DNA of 64,000 bases from Anaerovibrio slackiae (GTDB lineage Bacteria; Bacillota; Negativicutes; Selenomonadales; Selenomonadaceae): the NCBI RefSeq assembly GCF_009695585.1, contig NZ_VUNR01000004.1, forward strand, positions 113,264-177,263. The letters run 5' to 3'. Of the stretch, positions 38,422-48,105 are shown in pieces. Made by a program: the position numbers and the translations under genes. Position 1 is the stretch's first letter. Each line of letters opens with the position of its first letter. The notes under the pieces were generated by a model that was given only the letters and a program-made list of their open reading frames with translations, searched no databases and was not told where the DNA came from.

Positions 38422-40901
38422 TTCTCTCCTGACCTCCTAAAATATTCAGCAAGACGCTCCTTAAGCAGTCGGCCGATTTCCTCGCCCCCATCCTGCATGA
38501 CAACCTCCACAGTCACCACATAGATAGGCAGCAGCTTGTCCTTTTCCTGCAGCTTCGGCAGCTTCACAGCATCCTTCTCCGTAGTCACGATGGCCTCCGC
38601 CCCCTGGCGTACAGCCTGGGTGACAGCATCCTGAATTTCCTCCAATGTATATTCATGATGGTCAGGAAACCGGAAGCTCTCAATCACATCCGCCCCTGCG
38701 TTGGCAAGAGTCTGCTCGAAAGAGGCAGGATTGCCGATAGCTGACAGGGCAATCACCTTCCTGCCCCTGATGGTATCAATCGGCATTCCCTCGCTGGCAA
38801 TATTCTTCACCCATTCAGACAGCTCCACGCAGGCCTGGGGCTGATGGATGCTCTCCACAACAATCGGATTATGCCCATATTCAGCAATTTTTTTCTTGAT
38901 ATAGGCAATAGAGCCCCTCTCTGCCTGGTCAACCTTGGTCAGAAGACACACATCCGCCCTTTTTAGATGAGAAAGCGGCTCCCGCAAAGTCCCCCGTGGC
39001 AGGATATGCCCATTGCCAAAGACATTGACCGCATCAATCAGCACCACATCCAGATCCCGTTCTAACTGCCAATGCTGGTAGCCATCATCCAAAATAGCTA
39101 CCTGGGCACCGAAATGCTCCACCGCATACTGGCCGGTCTTGGCACGCTCCGGACCGATAAGCACCGGCACGCTTGGCAGATGCTTGGCCAGCATAAAAGC
39201 CTCGTCACCGGCGGTAGCCGCATCCATCTTCAGCTGGCTACCGTCAGAAACCACGCCGATTTCCCCCTGCCACTTGGCCCGGTAGCCCCGGTTCAGGATA
39301 ACCACCTTGTAACCCAAATCCCGGATAGCTTTCGCCAGCCGTTGGGCTGTCGGCGTCTTGCCGGTGCCGCCTACGGTAATATTGCCCAGGCTGATAACGT
39401 AGCAGTCCAGCTTCTTCTTGCTGAAGATGCCGCAGTTGTACCCTGCCAGCTTCAAATTCAGCAGTATGCCGTAGATATAGGCAAACACCTGCAGAAGCAT
39501 CACAAAGCACCTGATGCCGAAGCCCTTTGGCTCCTTGCCGTGAATCAGCTGGAAGAAATATGTCTGGAAGTTCTCCAGCTTGTCTGTAGCCTTGATTTTA
39601 TCCTTGGCCTCGCACCTGTCCAGAAGCTCGTGGAGAATAACCGCTGTCCGCCTGGCTGCCCCCCGGTTCTCCCCGCAGATTTTCAGGGTTTCCTGCTCCA
39701 TGCGGCGGCGCTCCTCAACATCCGCAAACAGCCTGGCAGCCGCCTGCACCAGCTCCTGCTGGCTTTTAACGGTGACAACAGCATTGCGCTTGGAGAACAG
39801 CACGTGAGTATCCTTGAAATTAAACATGTGCTCACCCACGATAATCGCCTTGCCGTGGGCAGCAGGCTCCAAAATATTGTGGCCGCCATGAGGTATCATG
39901 CTACCGCCAACAAATATAACATCGCCGATGCTGTACACCTTGCCCAGCTCACCGATGGTATTCAAAAGCACCACATCGTGCCCTTCTGACGGCTGCTCCA
40001 AAAGCTGGGTACGGGTTGCCGAGGTAAATCCCCTCTGCTGGCACATGGACTGAATGTGCCCCGTCCTCAGCACGGCACGGGGAGCAATCAAAAGCTTTGC
40101 CCTGGGATGGGTTTTCCGTATTTCCGCGAAAGCCGCCAGCACATGCTCCTCCTCCCCCTTGTGGGTGGAACCGGCCAAAAAGATGCCGTCATTATCCGCC
40201 AGCCCCAGCTCCTTCAAAAGCTGCTGCTTTTCCCCGCTGCTGACATCCGTGTAGGTCTGGTCAAACTTGGTATTGCCGGTAACCGTCACCAGCTCCTTAT
40301 TGGCCCCCAGCCGCAGGATATTCTCCGCATCCACCGGGGACTGCATGGCAAAATACTTGATAGTGTCCAGCATATCATACCAAAGGCCATGGAGATAGCG
40401 ATAACGGGACACGCTCTTTTCGCTGATGCGCCCGTTCACCATCATGACAGGAATTTCCATTTCCTTTGCCGCCTTTAAAAAGTTCGGCCACAGCTCCGTC
40501 TCCACCGGCATAAACACCCTCGGCCGCACCTTGTACAAAAGATGCGCCGACAGCCACGGCAGGTCAAAAGGAAAATGGATGATGCTGTCCGCATCTTTTA
40601 TAATGCGGTTTGCCATTTCATAGCCGCTGTTGGTAAATACGGACACCAAAATAGGCGTATTGGGAAATTCCCGGCGAAACTCCTTGATAAGCGGGCTCGC
40701 CGCCACAATCTCCCCTACGGAAGCTGCATGGACCCATATACAATTTTTGCGGGCAACTTTATCCAGGGCATGCTTTGGCAAAAAGCCCAGCTGCTGCTTT
40801 ATCCTGTTGACAAAGCCTTTTTCCCTGATGGCCCGCACGCAGAAGGCAGGTATCATCAGAATAACCACCAATACTGCTGCCACATTATACAATAGCCGCA
40901 T
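38418..40901 (-). CDS. waaA-lpxK: Bifunctional Kdo transferase / lipid A 4'-kinase (WaaA-LpxK fusion)
   Basis: 827 residues joining two normally separate enzymes. Residues about 1-430 are the Kdo transferase: membrane anchor at 3-21, catalytic-Glu region VHAASVGEI at 57-65, and the CMP-binding HGGHNILEP near 338-346. After a linker of about 15 residues, residues about 445-827 are LpxK: N-terminal membrane helix near 465-485, Walker A VGGTGKT at 510-516, and DDGYQHWQL. No frameshift or stop lies between the halves. The order of catalysis (LpxK first, then WaaA) is the reverse of the domain order. Confidence 0.95.
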   Translation of the reverse strand: MRLLYNVAAVLVVILMIPAFCVRAIREKGFVNRIKQQLGFLPKHALDKVARKNCIWVHAASVGEIVAASPLIKEFRREFPNTPILVSVFTNSGYEMANRIIKDADSIIHFPFDLPWLSAHLLYKVRPRVFMPVETELWPNFLKAAKEMEIPVMMVNGRISEKSVSRYRYLHGLWYDMLDTIKYFAMQSPVDAENILRLGANKELVTVTGNTKFDQTYTDVSSGEKQQLLKELGLADNDGIFLAGSTHKGEEEHVLAAFAEIRKTHPRAKLLIAPRAVLRTGHIQSMCQQRGFTSATRTQLLEQPSEGHDVVLLNTIGELGKVYSIGDVIFVGGSMIPHGGHNILEPAAHGKAIIVGEHMFNFKDTHVLFSKRNAVVTVKSQQELVQAAARLFADVEERRRMEQETLKICGENRGAARRTAVILHELLDRCEAKDKIKATDKLENFQTYFFQLIHGKEPKGFGIRCFVMLLQVFAYIYGILLNLKLAGYNCGIFSKKKLDCYVISLGNITVGGTGKTPTAQRLAKAIRDLGYKVVILNRGYRAKWQGEIGVVSDGSQLKMDAATAGDEAFMLAKHLPSVPVLIGPERAKTGQYAVEHFGAQVAILDDGYQHWQLERDLDVVLIDAVNVFGNGHILPRGTLREPLSHLKRADVCLLTKVDQAERGSIAYIKKKIAEYGHNPIVVESIHQPQACVELSEWVKNIASEGMPIDTIRGRKVIALSAIGNPASFEQTLANAGADVIESFRFPDHHEYTLEEIQDAVTQAVRQGAEAIVTTEKDAVKLPKLQEKDKLLPIYVVTVEVVMQDGGEEIGRLLKERLAEYFRRSGEK

Positions 40902-40912
40902 AACGCTTCTCC

Positions 40913-42649
40913 TTACATAGCTTCATTTTGGCGGAACTGGATGTTGTACAGATTGCTGTACAGTCCTCCTGCCGCCAGCAGCTCCTCGTGAGTGCCATGC
41001 TCACGCAAATGACCATTTTCCACCACGAAAATCTGGTCAGCATTAAAAATCGTCGAAAGACGATGGGCGATGACGAAAGAAGTCCTGCCCACCATCAATT
41101 TATCCAGTGCATCCTGCACAATCTTCTCGCTCTCCGTATCCAGTGCCGAGGTAGCCTCGTCCAGAATCAGCACCCGGGGATTTTTCAAAATTGCCCTGGC
41201 AATGGCAAGGCGCTGGCGCTGACCACCGGAAAGATTGAGACCTCTCTCGCCTAACTTAGTATCATAGCCCTCAGGCAAATCCTTGATGAACTCCTCTGCA
41301 TTGGCAGCCCTGGCTGCCTCCACCACTTCTTCATCCGTAGCATCCAGCCTGCCATAGCGGATGTTTTCCATAACAGTGGTGCTGAACAGCATGGTTTCCT
41401 GTGGCACCAGCCCGATCTGCTCCCGGAGGGAGTCAGCCGTCACCTGACGGATATCATGGCCGTCAATGGAAATAGTGCCGCTGTCCACATCATAAAACCG
41501 CGGAATCAGGTTGGCAATAGTAGACTTGCCGCTGCCGCTCGGCCCCACCAGGGCAATCATCTGACCCGGCTCCGCTTTGAGGGAAATATGCTGCAGGGCC
41601 GGCTGTCCTTCCTTATAGGAGAAGGTGATATCCTTGAACTCCACCTGGCCCTTGATAGGCGGCAGAGGCTTCGCCCCCGGCACGTCAGTAATCTTCTCCT
41701 CCAAATCCATCACCGCAAACACGCGGTCAGCTGCCGCCATGGCCCTTTGAATAGCAGCATAGACACGGGACAGGCGCTTCACCGGGTTGGCAAGGTTGAC
41801 GGCATAAGTCAGGAACGCCACCAGCTCACCGGCGGTAATCACCTCGTTGACCACCTCATAGCCGCCGAACCAGACAATAAAAGTAACAGCAATAGCCGCC
41901 AAAAACTCCACTGTCGGCGTCAGCAGGCTGCTGAGCTTCACGTTCTTCATGGCAGCCTGGAAATTCCTCCAGTTCTGCTCCTCGAACCGCTTGATTTCAT
42001 AGGTTTCACGCACAAAAGACTTCACCACCCGGATGGCGGAGATGCTTTCCTGCAAAAGGGAGGTAATCTCTGCCGCCCGCTCCTGAATCACCGTGCTGGA
42101 ACGCTTCAGCTTGCGGCCAAATATCTTCATGGCAAAGCCCACCAGAGGAATGGTCATCAGGGTCAGGAGGCTCAGCTTCCAGTCCAGGTAAATCATCATG
42201 GCCAGGGAGCCAATCAGGATAGAGCTTTCCGTCACCAGCTCGATGAGGTTGTCCACAATGGCGCTCTGCATGGCAGACACATCATTAGTGATGTAGCTCA
42301 TGACCGTGCCGGTCTGCTGCCTGTCATAGTAGGACAAAGGCATCTTCTGGAATTTCCTGAACAGCATGCTGCGCACATCAATGATGACACGCTGCCCCAC
42401 ATAGGACACCAGATAGCTCTGCCCGTAGTAGAACACGCCACGGGTGAACATGACCACCAAAATGCCTGCCGCAATCAAATTCAGCATCAGCATATCCTTG
42501 GACATGAGCACATCGTCAATCATGTCCTTGATAATCCACGGCAGGTAAAGATTGGCACCGGCAGCCATAATAATGCACACCACAGCTGCTGCCAGCCGCT
42601 TCTTATAGGGTTTTATATAAGCCAATAGGCGTAAGTAATTCTTCATCAA
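40913..42649 (-). CDS. msbA: Lipid A export ATP-binding/permease protein
   Basis: Half-size ABC exporter flipping Kdo2-lipid A across the inner membrane. 578 residues: six membrane helices in the first 320, then the ATPase domain with [10 protein letters not shown] near 370, LSGGQRQRLAIARAIL and VLILDEATSALD. Its stop region overlaps nothing, but its start overlaps the lpxB end by four bases. The call rests on the LPS context; as a family, many drug exporters look alike. Confidence 0.92.
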   Translation of the reverse strand: MMKNYLRLLAYIKPYKKRLAAAVVCIIMAAGANLYLPWIIKDMIDDVLMSKDMLMLNLIAAGILVVMFTRGVFYYGQSYLVSYVGQRVIIDVRSMLFRKFQKMPLSYYDRQQTGTVMSYITNDVSAMQSAIVDNLIELVTESSILIGSLAMMIYLDWKLSLLTLMTIPLVGFAMKIFGRKLKRSSTVIQERAAEITSLLQESISAIRVVKSFVRETYEIKRFEEQNWRNFQAAMKNVKLSSLLTPTVEFLAAIAVTFIVWFGGYEVVNEVITAGELVAFLTYAVNLANPVKRLSRVYAAIQRAMAAADRVFAVMDLEEKITDVPGAKPLPPIKGQVEFKDITFSYKEGQPALQHISLKAEPGQMIALVGPSGSGKSTIANLIPRFYDVDSGTISIDGHDIRQVTADSLREQIGLVPQETMLFSTTVMENIRYGRLDATDEEVVEAARAANAEEFIKDLPEGYDTKLGERGLNLSGGQRQRLAIARAILKNPRVLILDEATSALDTESEKIVQDALDKLMVGRTSFVIAHRLSTIFNADQIFVVENGHLREHGTHEELLAAGGLYSNLYNIQFRQNEAM

Positions 42650-43797
42650 GCATCCCCCGTCCTGCCGTATTCTTTCGCGGCAGCCAAAATCCTGCCAGCT
42701 ACACGCTCAGCAGCCCCCGGCTCACCCAGCCTGTCCACAGCCTCCTGCAGCCCGGACACAACCTGCTCCCTGTAGCCTGGCTCTCTATAAAACCGCCTTG
42801 CCGCCTGAAAAACGCCCTGAGCCGTTACCTGGTCCTGCAGAAGCTCCGGCTGCACAGACCTGCCTGCCAAAATGTTGGGCAACGTAAAATAGTCTATCTT
42901 CACCAGCAGCCTGCCAATGGCATAATTCAAAGGCGCCATGCGATAAAGGGACACGCAGGGCAGACCCATAATGGCCGCCTCCAGCACCACCGTGCCGGAG
43001 GTAGCTATGGCGAAGCTGCAGATATTCATCAAATCATATGTCCTATCATGGGTAAAGCACAGGTTCACGCCCCTGCCGGCAGCCATCTTTTCCAGCATAT
43101 ACTGGTCAATACCGGCAGCTATGGGCACAAAGAACTCCAGGCTATGGCGTTCCGCCTGCAAAAGAGCCGCCGCCTCCAGCATCACCGGGAACAGCATCTC
43201 TATCTCCTGCTTCCTGCTGCCAGGCAGCAAAAGCACAGGCTCACCCTTTTGGGAAACCTGAAAATAGTTTCGTGCCTCACCAGTGCTCATAGATGATTTT
43301 ACCGTATCAAGCAGGGGATTTCCCTGAAAGGAGATATTGGCCCCTGCCGCCTGATATACAGGCAGCTCAAAAGGAAAAATCGCCGCCAGCTCATCCGCCA
43401 ATGCCGCACATTTCTTTGCCCTGCCCTTGCGCCAGGCCCAGGCCGAAGGCGGAATATAGGAAAAGACCGGTATTCCCATGGCTTTTGCCTTTGCCGCCAA
43501 ACGCCAGTTGAAATCCGGGTAATCTATAAGTACCAGAAGGTCAGGCTTTTCCTCCGCCATAAACTCCTGCAATTTTTCCAGCAGCCCAAAAATCCGCCTG
43601 AGATTTTTGATGACCTCCCATACGCCCATTATACTATATTCCCGCATATCTGCACAGAGGCGGACACCGGCACCTGCCATTTTCGGTCCCCCAAAGCCCA
43701 CCAGCTCAACGCCTGGCTGCAGCTTCTGCATGGCACGGGCAAGGCTTTCCCCGTGCAAATCACCGGATGCTTCCCCGGCTGACAGCATTATCTTCAT
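42646..43797 (-). CDS. lpxB: Lipid-A-disaccharide synthase
   Basis: GT-B glycosyltransferase joining lipid X and UDP-diacylglucosamine. 383 residues. N-terminal MLSAGEASGDLHG, YIPPSAWAWRKGRAKK in the middle, and the C-terminal ATSGTVVLEAAIMGLP. The ATG at 43797 with GAGGGA upstream is preferred over a frame reaching 43821. Confidence 0.96.
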   Translation of the reverse strand: MKIMLSAGEASGDLHGESLARAMQKLQPGVELVGFGGPKMAGAGVRLCADMREYSIMGVWEVIKNLRRIFGLLEKLQEFMAEEKPDLLVLIDYPDFNWRLAAKAKAMGIPVFSYIPPSAWAWRKGRAKKCAALADELAAIFPFELPVYQAAGANISFQGNPLLDTVKSSMSTGEARNYFQVSQKGEPVLLLPGSRKQEIEMLFPVMLEAAALLQAERHSLEFFVPIAAGIDQYMLEKMAAGRGVNLCFTHDRTYDLMNICSFAIATSGTVVLEAAIMGLPCVSLYRMAPLNYAIGRLLVKIDYFTLPNILAGRSVQPELLQDQVTAQGVFQAARRFYREPGYREQVVSGLQEAVDRLGEPGAAERVAGRILAAAKEYGRTGDA

Positions 43798-43865
43798 AAA
43801 ATCCCTCAAAAAAACACACAAAAGACGCGAGAATACAGAGCCGTATCCGCCGCGTCCAAAGTCTC

Positions 43866-44675
43866 TTATTCCATTGCTGCAATAGCAATATCATGAGCCT
43901 CAGCCAAAGCTATAACCTTGTCCTGTTCTACCAGCAGCGTCCTGCCAGCCTCGATAACCAGTGCCTTCGCGCCGACCTCCACCATGATTTCCATGGTCTT
44001 CAGCCCTACAGCAGGCACATCAAAGCGCAGGTCCTGGTTCGGCTTGGCAGTCTTTGCCACAACGGCACCGCCCCGTGCCAGCTCTCCGCCACGGCGGATG
44101 CAGGCATCAGTCCCCTCGATAGCTTCCAGTGCCATCACTGCCTGCTGCTTGACAACAACGGTCTGCCCCACATCCAATCGGCCAATTTCCCGTGCCATCC
44201 TCATGCCGAACTCCATATCCTGAAGCTCCTGCTCCGTAGGCTGACGCTTAGTCAAAACGCCAGGCTTCGGCATCAGGGAACGGATGAGGGCAGTCTGGTC
44301 AAAGGCCTCCAGCCCGTCCTTGGCAAGCTCCCTGACAAAAGCCAGCATCAGGGTATCGTCCTTGCGGTCAGGCAGGGAAAACATCAGCCCCAGCATGCGC
44401 ATGTCAGGAGCGGCATGCTGGCCGCTGTACAAAAGCTCCTTGGTAACCTTCCCCAGCATGGTAACCTTGGTTACGCCCTTTGATTTTAGGTAATCTATAA
44501 TCGCCTGCAAATGTGCCACGCTGATATCAGTATAATCAGCCACGCACTCCTTCAGCTCCGGCTCTACCCCTGGAATCAGGCCCACAGCATACACCTCGTA
44601 GCCCATAGCCTTTGCCGCCCTGGCACATTCCACAGGCAGCCTGCCTACGCCTGCCAGCAATCCAATTTTTTCCAT
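43866..44675 (-). CDS. lpxI: UDP-2,3-diacylglucosamine pyrophosphatase, LpxI type
   Basis: Hydrolyses UDP-diacylglucosamine to lipid X; it replaces LpxH. The start MEKIGLLAGVGRLP and later VLTKRQPTEQELQDMEFG fit LpxI (family formerly called DUF1009), about 269 residues. The first ATG at 44687 touches the GGAGG directly, so the ATG at 44675 is more likely, though its spacing is long. Sits between lpxA and lpxB. Confidence 0.94.
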   Translation of the reverse strand: MEKIGLLAGVGRLPVECARAAKAMGYEVYAVGLIPGVEPELKECVADYTDISVAHLQAIIDYLKSKGVTKVTMLGKVTKELLYSGQHAAPDMRMLGLMFSLPDRKDDTLMLAFVRELAKDGLEAFDQTALIRSLMPKPGVLTKRQPTEQELQDMEFGMRMAREIGRLDVGQTVVVKQQAVMALEAIEGTDACIRRGGELARGGAVVAKTAKPNQDLRFDVPAVGLKTMEIMVEVGAKALVIEAGRTLLVEQDKVIALAEAHDIAIAAME

Positions 44676-44711
44676 ATAAGCAATCATCCTCCAAATGAAT
44701 GAGCTTGTGTA

Positions 44712-45551
44712 TCATTCCTCTGCATCGTCCTTCTTCTTGTCGCCGCTGTGGCCTGCCGGACGGCAGATGCCCCGGTCGGCATTTCTCAGGAACTGCAACA
44801 TGTGCTCCACCTCAGGGCAGGACTCAACCTCCTGCTCAATGGCCTCAATAGCCTCGCTGAGCCGCAGGCCGGAACGGTACAGCAGACGGTATGCCTGCTT
44901 GATGCTGCGGCGGTTGGCAGGCGCTATGCCGGCCCTGGCGATACCCACGCTGTTCAGGCCGCAGGCCCGGGCAGGGAAGCCGTCAACAATAGTATACGGC
45001 ACTACATCATGGATATTCCTGGACATGCCGCTGATCATGGCCTGCTTGCCCACACGAACAAACTGATGAACACCGGCCTTGCCGCCGATAATAGCCCTGT
45101 CCTCAACCACTACATGGCCTGCCACCATGGCGGCATTTGCCATGATAACATTGTTGCCCAGCACGCAGTTGTGGGCTACATGCACATATGCCATCAAAAG
45201 GCAGTCATCACCGATGCGGGTGTATTCCCCTTCACCGGTAGCCCGATGAATAGTACAGAATTCATGTACCTTGGTCCTGTCGCCGATGACCGTATAGCTC
45301 TTTTCCCCGGCAAATTTCAAGTCCTGAGGCTCCTCACCGATGGAAGCCCCCTGGAAAATATGGCAGTCCTTGCCAATCTTCGTCCAGCCGGTAATCACCA
45401 CGCTTGGCCCTACAATAGTGCCTTCGTCTATTTCTACATTTTCGCCAATAACAGTAAAAGGTCCTATTTCTACATTTTTACCAATTTTGGCATTTGGATG
45501 CACCACAGCAAAATTATGTATCTTTGCAGTAACATCAAAGTTATCCGCCAT
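44712..45551 (-). CDS. lpxA: UDP-N-acetylglucosamine acyltransferase
   Basis: First enzyme of lipid A synthesis. Left-handed beta-helix with hexapeptide repeats (such as IGKNVEIGPFTVIG) across the first 190 residues. Catalytic His127 is in AYVHVAHNC. 279 residues, somewhat longer than the 262 of E. coli because of a charged C-terminal tail (GDKKKDDAEE). Preceded by a 165-base gap after fabZ. Confidence 0.96.
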   Translation of the reverse strand: MADNFDVTAKIHNFAVVHPNAKIGKNVEIGPFTVIGENVEIDEGTIVGPSVVITGWTKIGKDCHIFQGASIGEEPQDLKFAGEKSYTVIGDRTKVHEFCTIHRATGEGEYTRIGDDCLLMAYVHVAHNCVLGNNVIMANAAMVAGHVVVEDRAIIGGKAGVHQFVRVGKQAMISGMSRNIHDVVPYTIVDGFPARACGLNSVGIARAGIAPANRRSIKQAYRLLYRSGLRLSEAIEAIEQEVESCPEVEHMLQFLRNADRGICRPAGHSGDKKKDDAEE

Positions 45552-45716
45552 TTATCCCAACTCCTTTAGTACCCCCGAAGCAGCTTATCGTCAGTACACC
45601 TAATATCCTACATACAGTCACCGGTTGCCCGGCAAAAGCTGAATGCTATATTCTTTCATATTTGGCTGTTTTCACAGGAATACTAAGAATTTCTCGTATT
45701 AGCTTGCTTTTTCAGC

Positions 45717-46154
45717 TTAATCCTCCGGTCTCTGCAAAGCAAAGGTAAAATCAGCCTGTGCCGCCAGCACATCATCCACATAGGACTCTGCATGGAGCTT
45801 GCCGTAGTCACCATGTACCTTCAAAAGGTTTGCCTTCATAATCATCTGATCCCCAGGCACTACCATCTTCTTGAACTTGATATTGTCCATACCGCCGAAC
45901 AGGGCAATCTTGCCGCGGTTCTCCTCCGGGTAAAGCATGGCAATACCGCCAACCTGCGCCATAGCCTCCAAAATCAGCACCCCCGGCATAATGGCCTTGT
46001 GAGGGAAATGTCCGTGGAACTGAGGCTCATTGTAGGTTACATTCTTGATGCCCACAGCAGACTTGAAAGGATCAATCTCAATAATGCGATCTACCAGCAG
46101 GAAAGGCGCACGATGCGGCAAAATCTTCTTTATCTCATCAATTTCCAATACCAT
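45717..46154 (-). CDS. fabZ: 3-hydroxyacyl-ACP dehydratase
   Basis: Hot-dog-fold dehydratase of fatty acid elongation, competing with LpxA for 3-hydroxyacyl-ACP. About 145 residues. ILPHRAPFLLVDRI at the start and the active-site block GHFPHKAIMPGVLILEAMAQ with catalytic His and Glu. ATG at 46154 with GGAAGAAGG upstream; a frame to 46205 would overlap lpxC. Confidence 0.96.
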   Translation of the reverse strand: MVLEIDEIKKILPHRAPFLLVDRIIEIDPFKSAVGIKNVTYNEPQFHGHFPHKAIMPGVLILEAMAQVGGIAMLYPEENRGKIALFGGMDNIKFKKMVVPGDQMIMKANLLKVHGDYGKLHAESYVDDVLAAQADFTFALQRPED

Positions 46155-46194
46155 ATAAAAAACCTTCTTCCATTCTAATTTATTTTTACATATA

Positions 46195-47028
46195 TCATTT
46201 ACCAAGCTCCTGCTTTAAAAGCTTGGACATAGCCGTATTAAGCGCATGGCCGGACTTGACAGCCACGAAATGCCCCCGGACAACGCCTGCCAGGCGCAAG
46301 TCACCCACCAGATCAAGAATCTTGTGGCGCACCAGCTCATCAGGGTATAAGAGGGGATTCATCCAGCCCTCATCGTTGTAAACAATGACATTTTCCAGCG
46401 TGCCCCCAAGGCCCAGCCCCATCTTGTGCAGTGCCTCCACCTCGGCCTCATAGGCAATGGTCCTGGCCGCAGCAACCTCCTTGCTGTATACATCCGGCGT
46501 AATCTCATAATCCCCATACTGGATGCCAATCAGCGGATGAGGATTGATGGAGGTAAAGCTGACACGGAAACCATCATAGGGCAGTGCCAGAACAAATTTA
46601 TCCCCGTCATCTACCCTATAGAGCCTGTCCACCACCAGCTCCTGCCGCTCAGCTGCCAGTTCCCTGATGCCAGCCTTTTGAAGCAACTGAAAGAACTCCC
46701 GGCTGCTGCCATCGGCCACCGGCGGCTCCTCCGCATCAATGACCACCTTCACATTATCAACACCTGCGCCATGCAGGGCAGACATGAGATGCTCAATGGT
46801 AAACATCTTGATGCCGTTAGCCTCGATAGTGGTTGCCCGCATGGTGGAAGTTACATTTTCTGCCGTTGCCTCCACCTGCGGCTGTCCCGGCAAATCCCCC
46901 CGGACAAAAACAATACCGGTTCCTGCATCTGCCGGCTGCAGCTCCATAGTCACATCCTTGCCGGAATGCAGTCCTACCCCTTTGTAGCTGACTGCAGAGG
47001 CAATCGTCGTCTGTAATGCCAAATTCAT
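46195..47028 (-). CDS. lpxC: UDP-3-O-acyl-N-acetylglucosamine deacetylase
   Basis: Zinc-dependent committed step of lipid A synthesis. 277 residues. Zinc ligands His80 (TIEHLMSAL), His235 and Asp239 (RHKILDL), and general-acid His261. Not fused to FabZ, unlike in Bacteroidetes. No C-terminal extension that would suggest the FtsH-type degradation tail of E. coli. Confidence 0.97.
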   Translation of the reverse strand: MNLALQTTIASAVSYKGVGLHSGKDVTMELQPADAGTGIVFVRGDLPGQPQVEATAENVTSTMRATTIEANGIKMFTIEHLMSALHGAGVDNVKVVIDAEEPPVADGSSREFFQLLQKAGIRELAAERQELVVDRLYRVDDGDKFVLALPYDGFRVSFTSINPHPLIGIQYGDYEITPDVYSKEVAAARTIAYEAEVEALHKMGLGLGGTLENVIVYNDEGWMNPLLYPDELVRHKILDLVGDLRLAGVVRGHFVAVKSGHALNTAMSKLLKQELGK

Positions 47029-47093
47029 CCCTCCCCTATATTTGTGCTTATCATATTAATATTATCACATTATGATAAATATGTCACTTGATT

Positions 47094-47969
47094 TTAATCC
47101 AATCCCAAGGAGCGTACAGACTTCCACCTGTCATGAAGCCAGAACCAGTCCTCCGGGTAATTCCTTATCTGCTGCTCAAGAATATCCACCAGCTGCTGCA
47201 TGGTGCGCCTGATATCCTCCTGCTTGTTCTTCGTCTTCTCCACATAAACCGGCGGAAAAATAGTGATATGATGCCCACCATCAGGACGATGACGAATCTG
47301 ACCAGGAAAAATCGGTGCATTCTGGAACCGTGCCAGAGTGGCAGGGCCTGTGACGCAGTTGGTCTTGCGGCCGAAAAAATCCAAGATAATACCATCCCTC
47401 AAGCTTGGATCCTGGTCCATAATCAAGCCGATGAGCCAGCCCTCCTTAATCATCTTGAACATCTCCCGGACATCGGAGCTATAGGTGATGTGCATGCCGG
47501 ACAGTTCCCGGTACTCGATGATGAACCTGTCCGCCTGATGGTTCTTCTGCTTCTTGGCAACCCCTACCAGCGGCACTCCGTACTGAGCCAAAGCAGCCCC
47601 CATAATCTCCCAGCTGTCGCTGTGATTGGTGGCAATAATGCCGCCCTGGCCTTGCCTGATAGCCTCCTGCAAATATTCCAGCCCCTCAATGGAAACATGC
47701 TGCTGCATGCGCCCCTCCTTTATCAGCTCGGGGTAGCGCAGCACCTCCATAACCATAGGACCGAACTGCACCCAGGATGCCTTGACAATCCGCTCCGCCT
47801 CCTGCGCATCCGTCCCCAGGCAGCGCATCACATTGTCAATGCCCATCCTCTTTCGCTTGCCCGGCACCCCGTACCAGGTCAGCCTGCCCAGAAAATTCCC
47901 CACACCAAGGCATGTATCCATGGAAAAGCGGCAGGCCAGCCAGCTCAGCACCTTCAAAAACCAGTACAT
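47094..47969 (-). CDS. Second lipid A acyltransferase-like protein (LpxL/LpxM family)
   Basis: About 291 residues with an N-terminal hydrophobic anchor, the catalytic HX4E in TNHSDSWE, and LIGLIMDQDP. It differs clearly from the copy at 34.3-35.2 kb, so it may add the other secondary acyl chain or act on a different lipid. The ATG at 47969 has AGGGG upstream. First gene after the strong terminator downstream of lpxD. Confidence 0.85.
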   Translation of the reverse strand: MYWFLKVLSWLACRFSMDTCLGVGNFLGRLTWYGVPGKRKRMGIDNVMRCLGTDAQEAERIVKASWVQFGPMVMEVLRYPELIKEGRMQQHVSIEGLEYLQEAIRQGQGGIIATNHSDSWEIMGAALAQYGVPLVGVAKKQKNHQADRFIIEYRELSGMHITYSSDVREMFKMIKEGWLIGLIMDQDPSLRDGIILDFFGRKTNCVTGPATLARFQNAPIFPGQIRHRPDGGHHITIFPPVYVEKTKNKQEDIRRTMQQLVDILEQQIRNYPEDWFWLHDRWKSVRSLGLD

Positions 47970-48025
47970 CTCATCAACCCCTAGCACTCACAAAATCACT
48001 ACCACTATTTTACACTATTTTCCGG

Positions 48026-48052
48026 CAAAAAAAAATACTCCCAAAGGAGTAT
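48026..48052 (-). terminator. Terminator of the tamB-lpxD transcription unit
   Basis: Minus strand ATACTCC TTT GGGAGTAT followed by nine or more T. Confidence 0.85.
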
Positions 48053-48066
48053 AGCAGGAAATAATA

Positions 48067-48097
48067 ATGGCTGATGCGGCAAAGCCGCATCAGCCAT
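48067..48097. terminator. Perfect 14-bp hairpin just after lpxD
   Basis: ATGGCTGATGCGGC / GCCGCATCAGCCAT with a 3-base loop and no U-run. It may protect the mRNA end or act with the terminator 15 bases further on. Confidence 0.65.
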
Positions 48098-48105
48098 CAT
48101 CATTA

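Noticed and set aside
42646..42649. Frameshift between msbA and lpxB
   Set aside because: The four-base overlap is an ordinary ATGA coupling; both proteins are complete.
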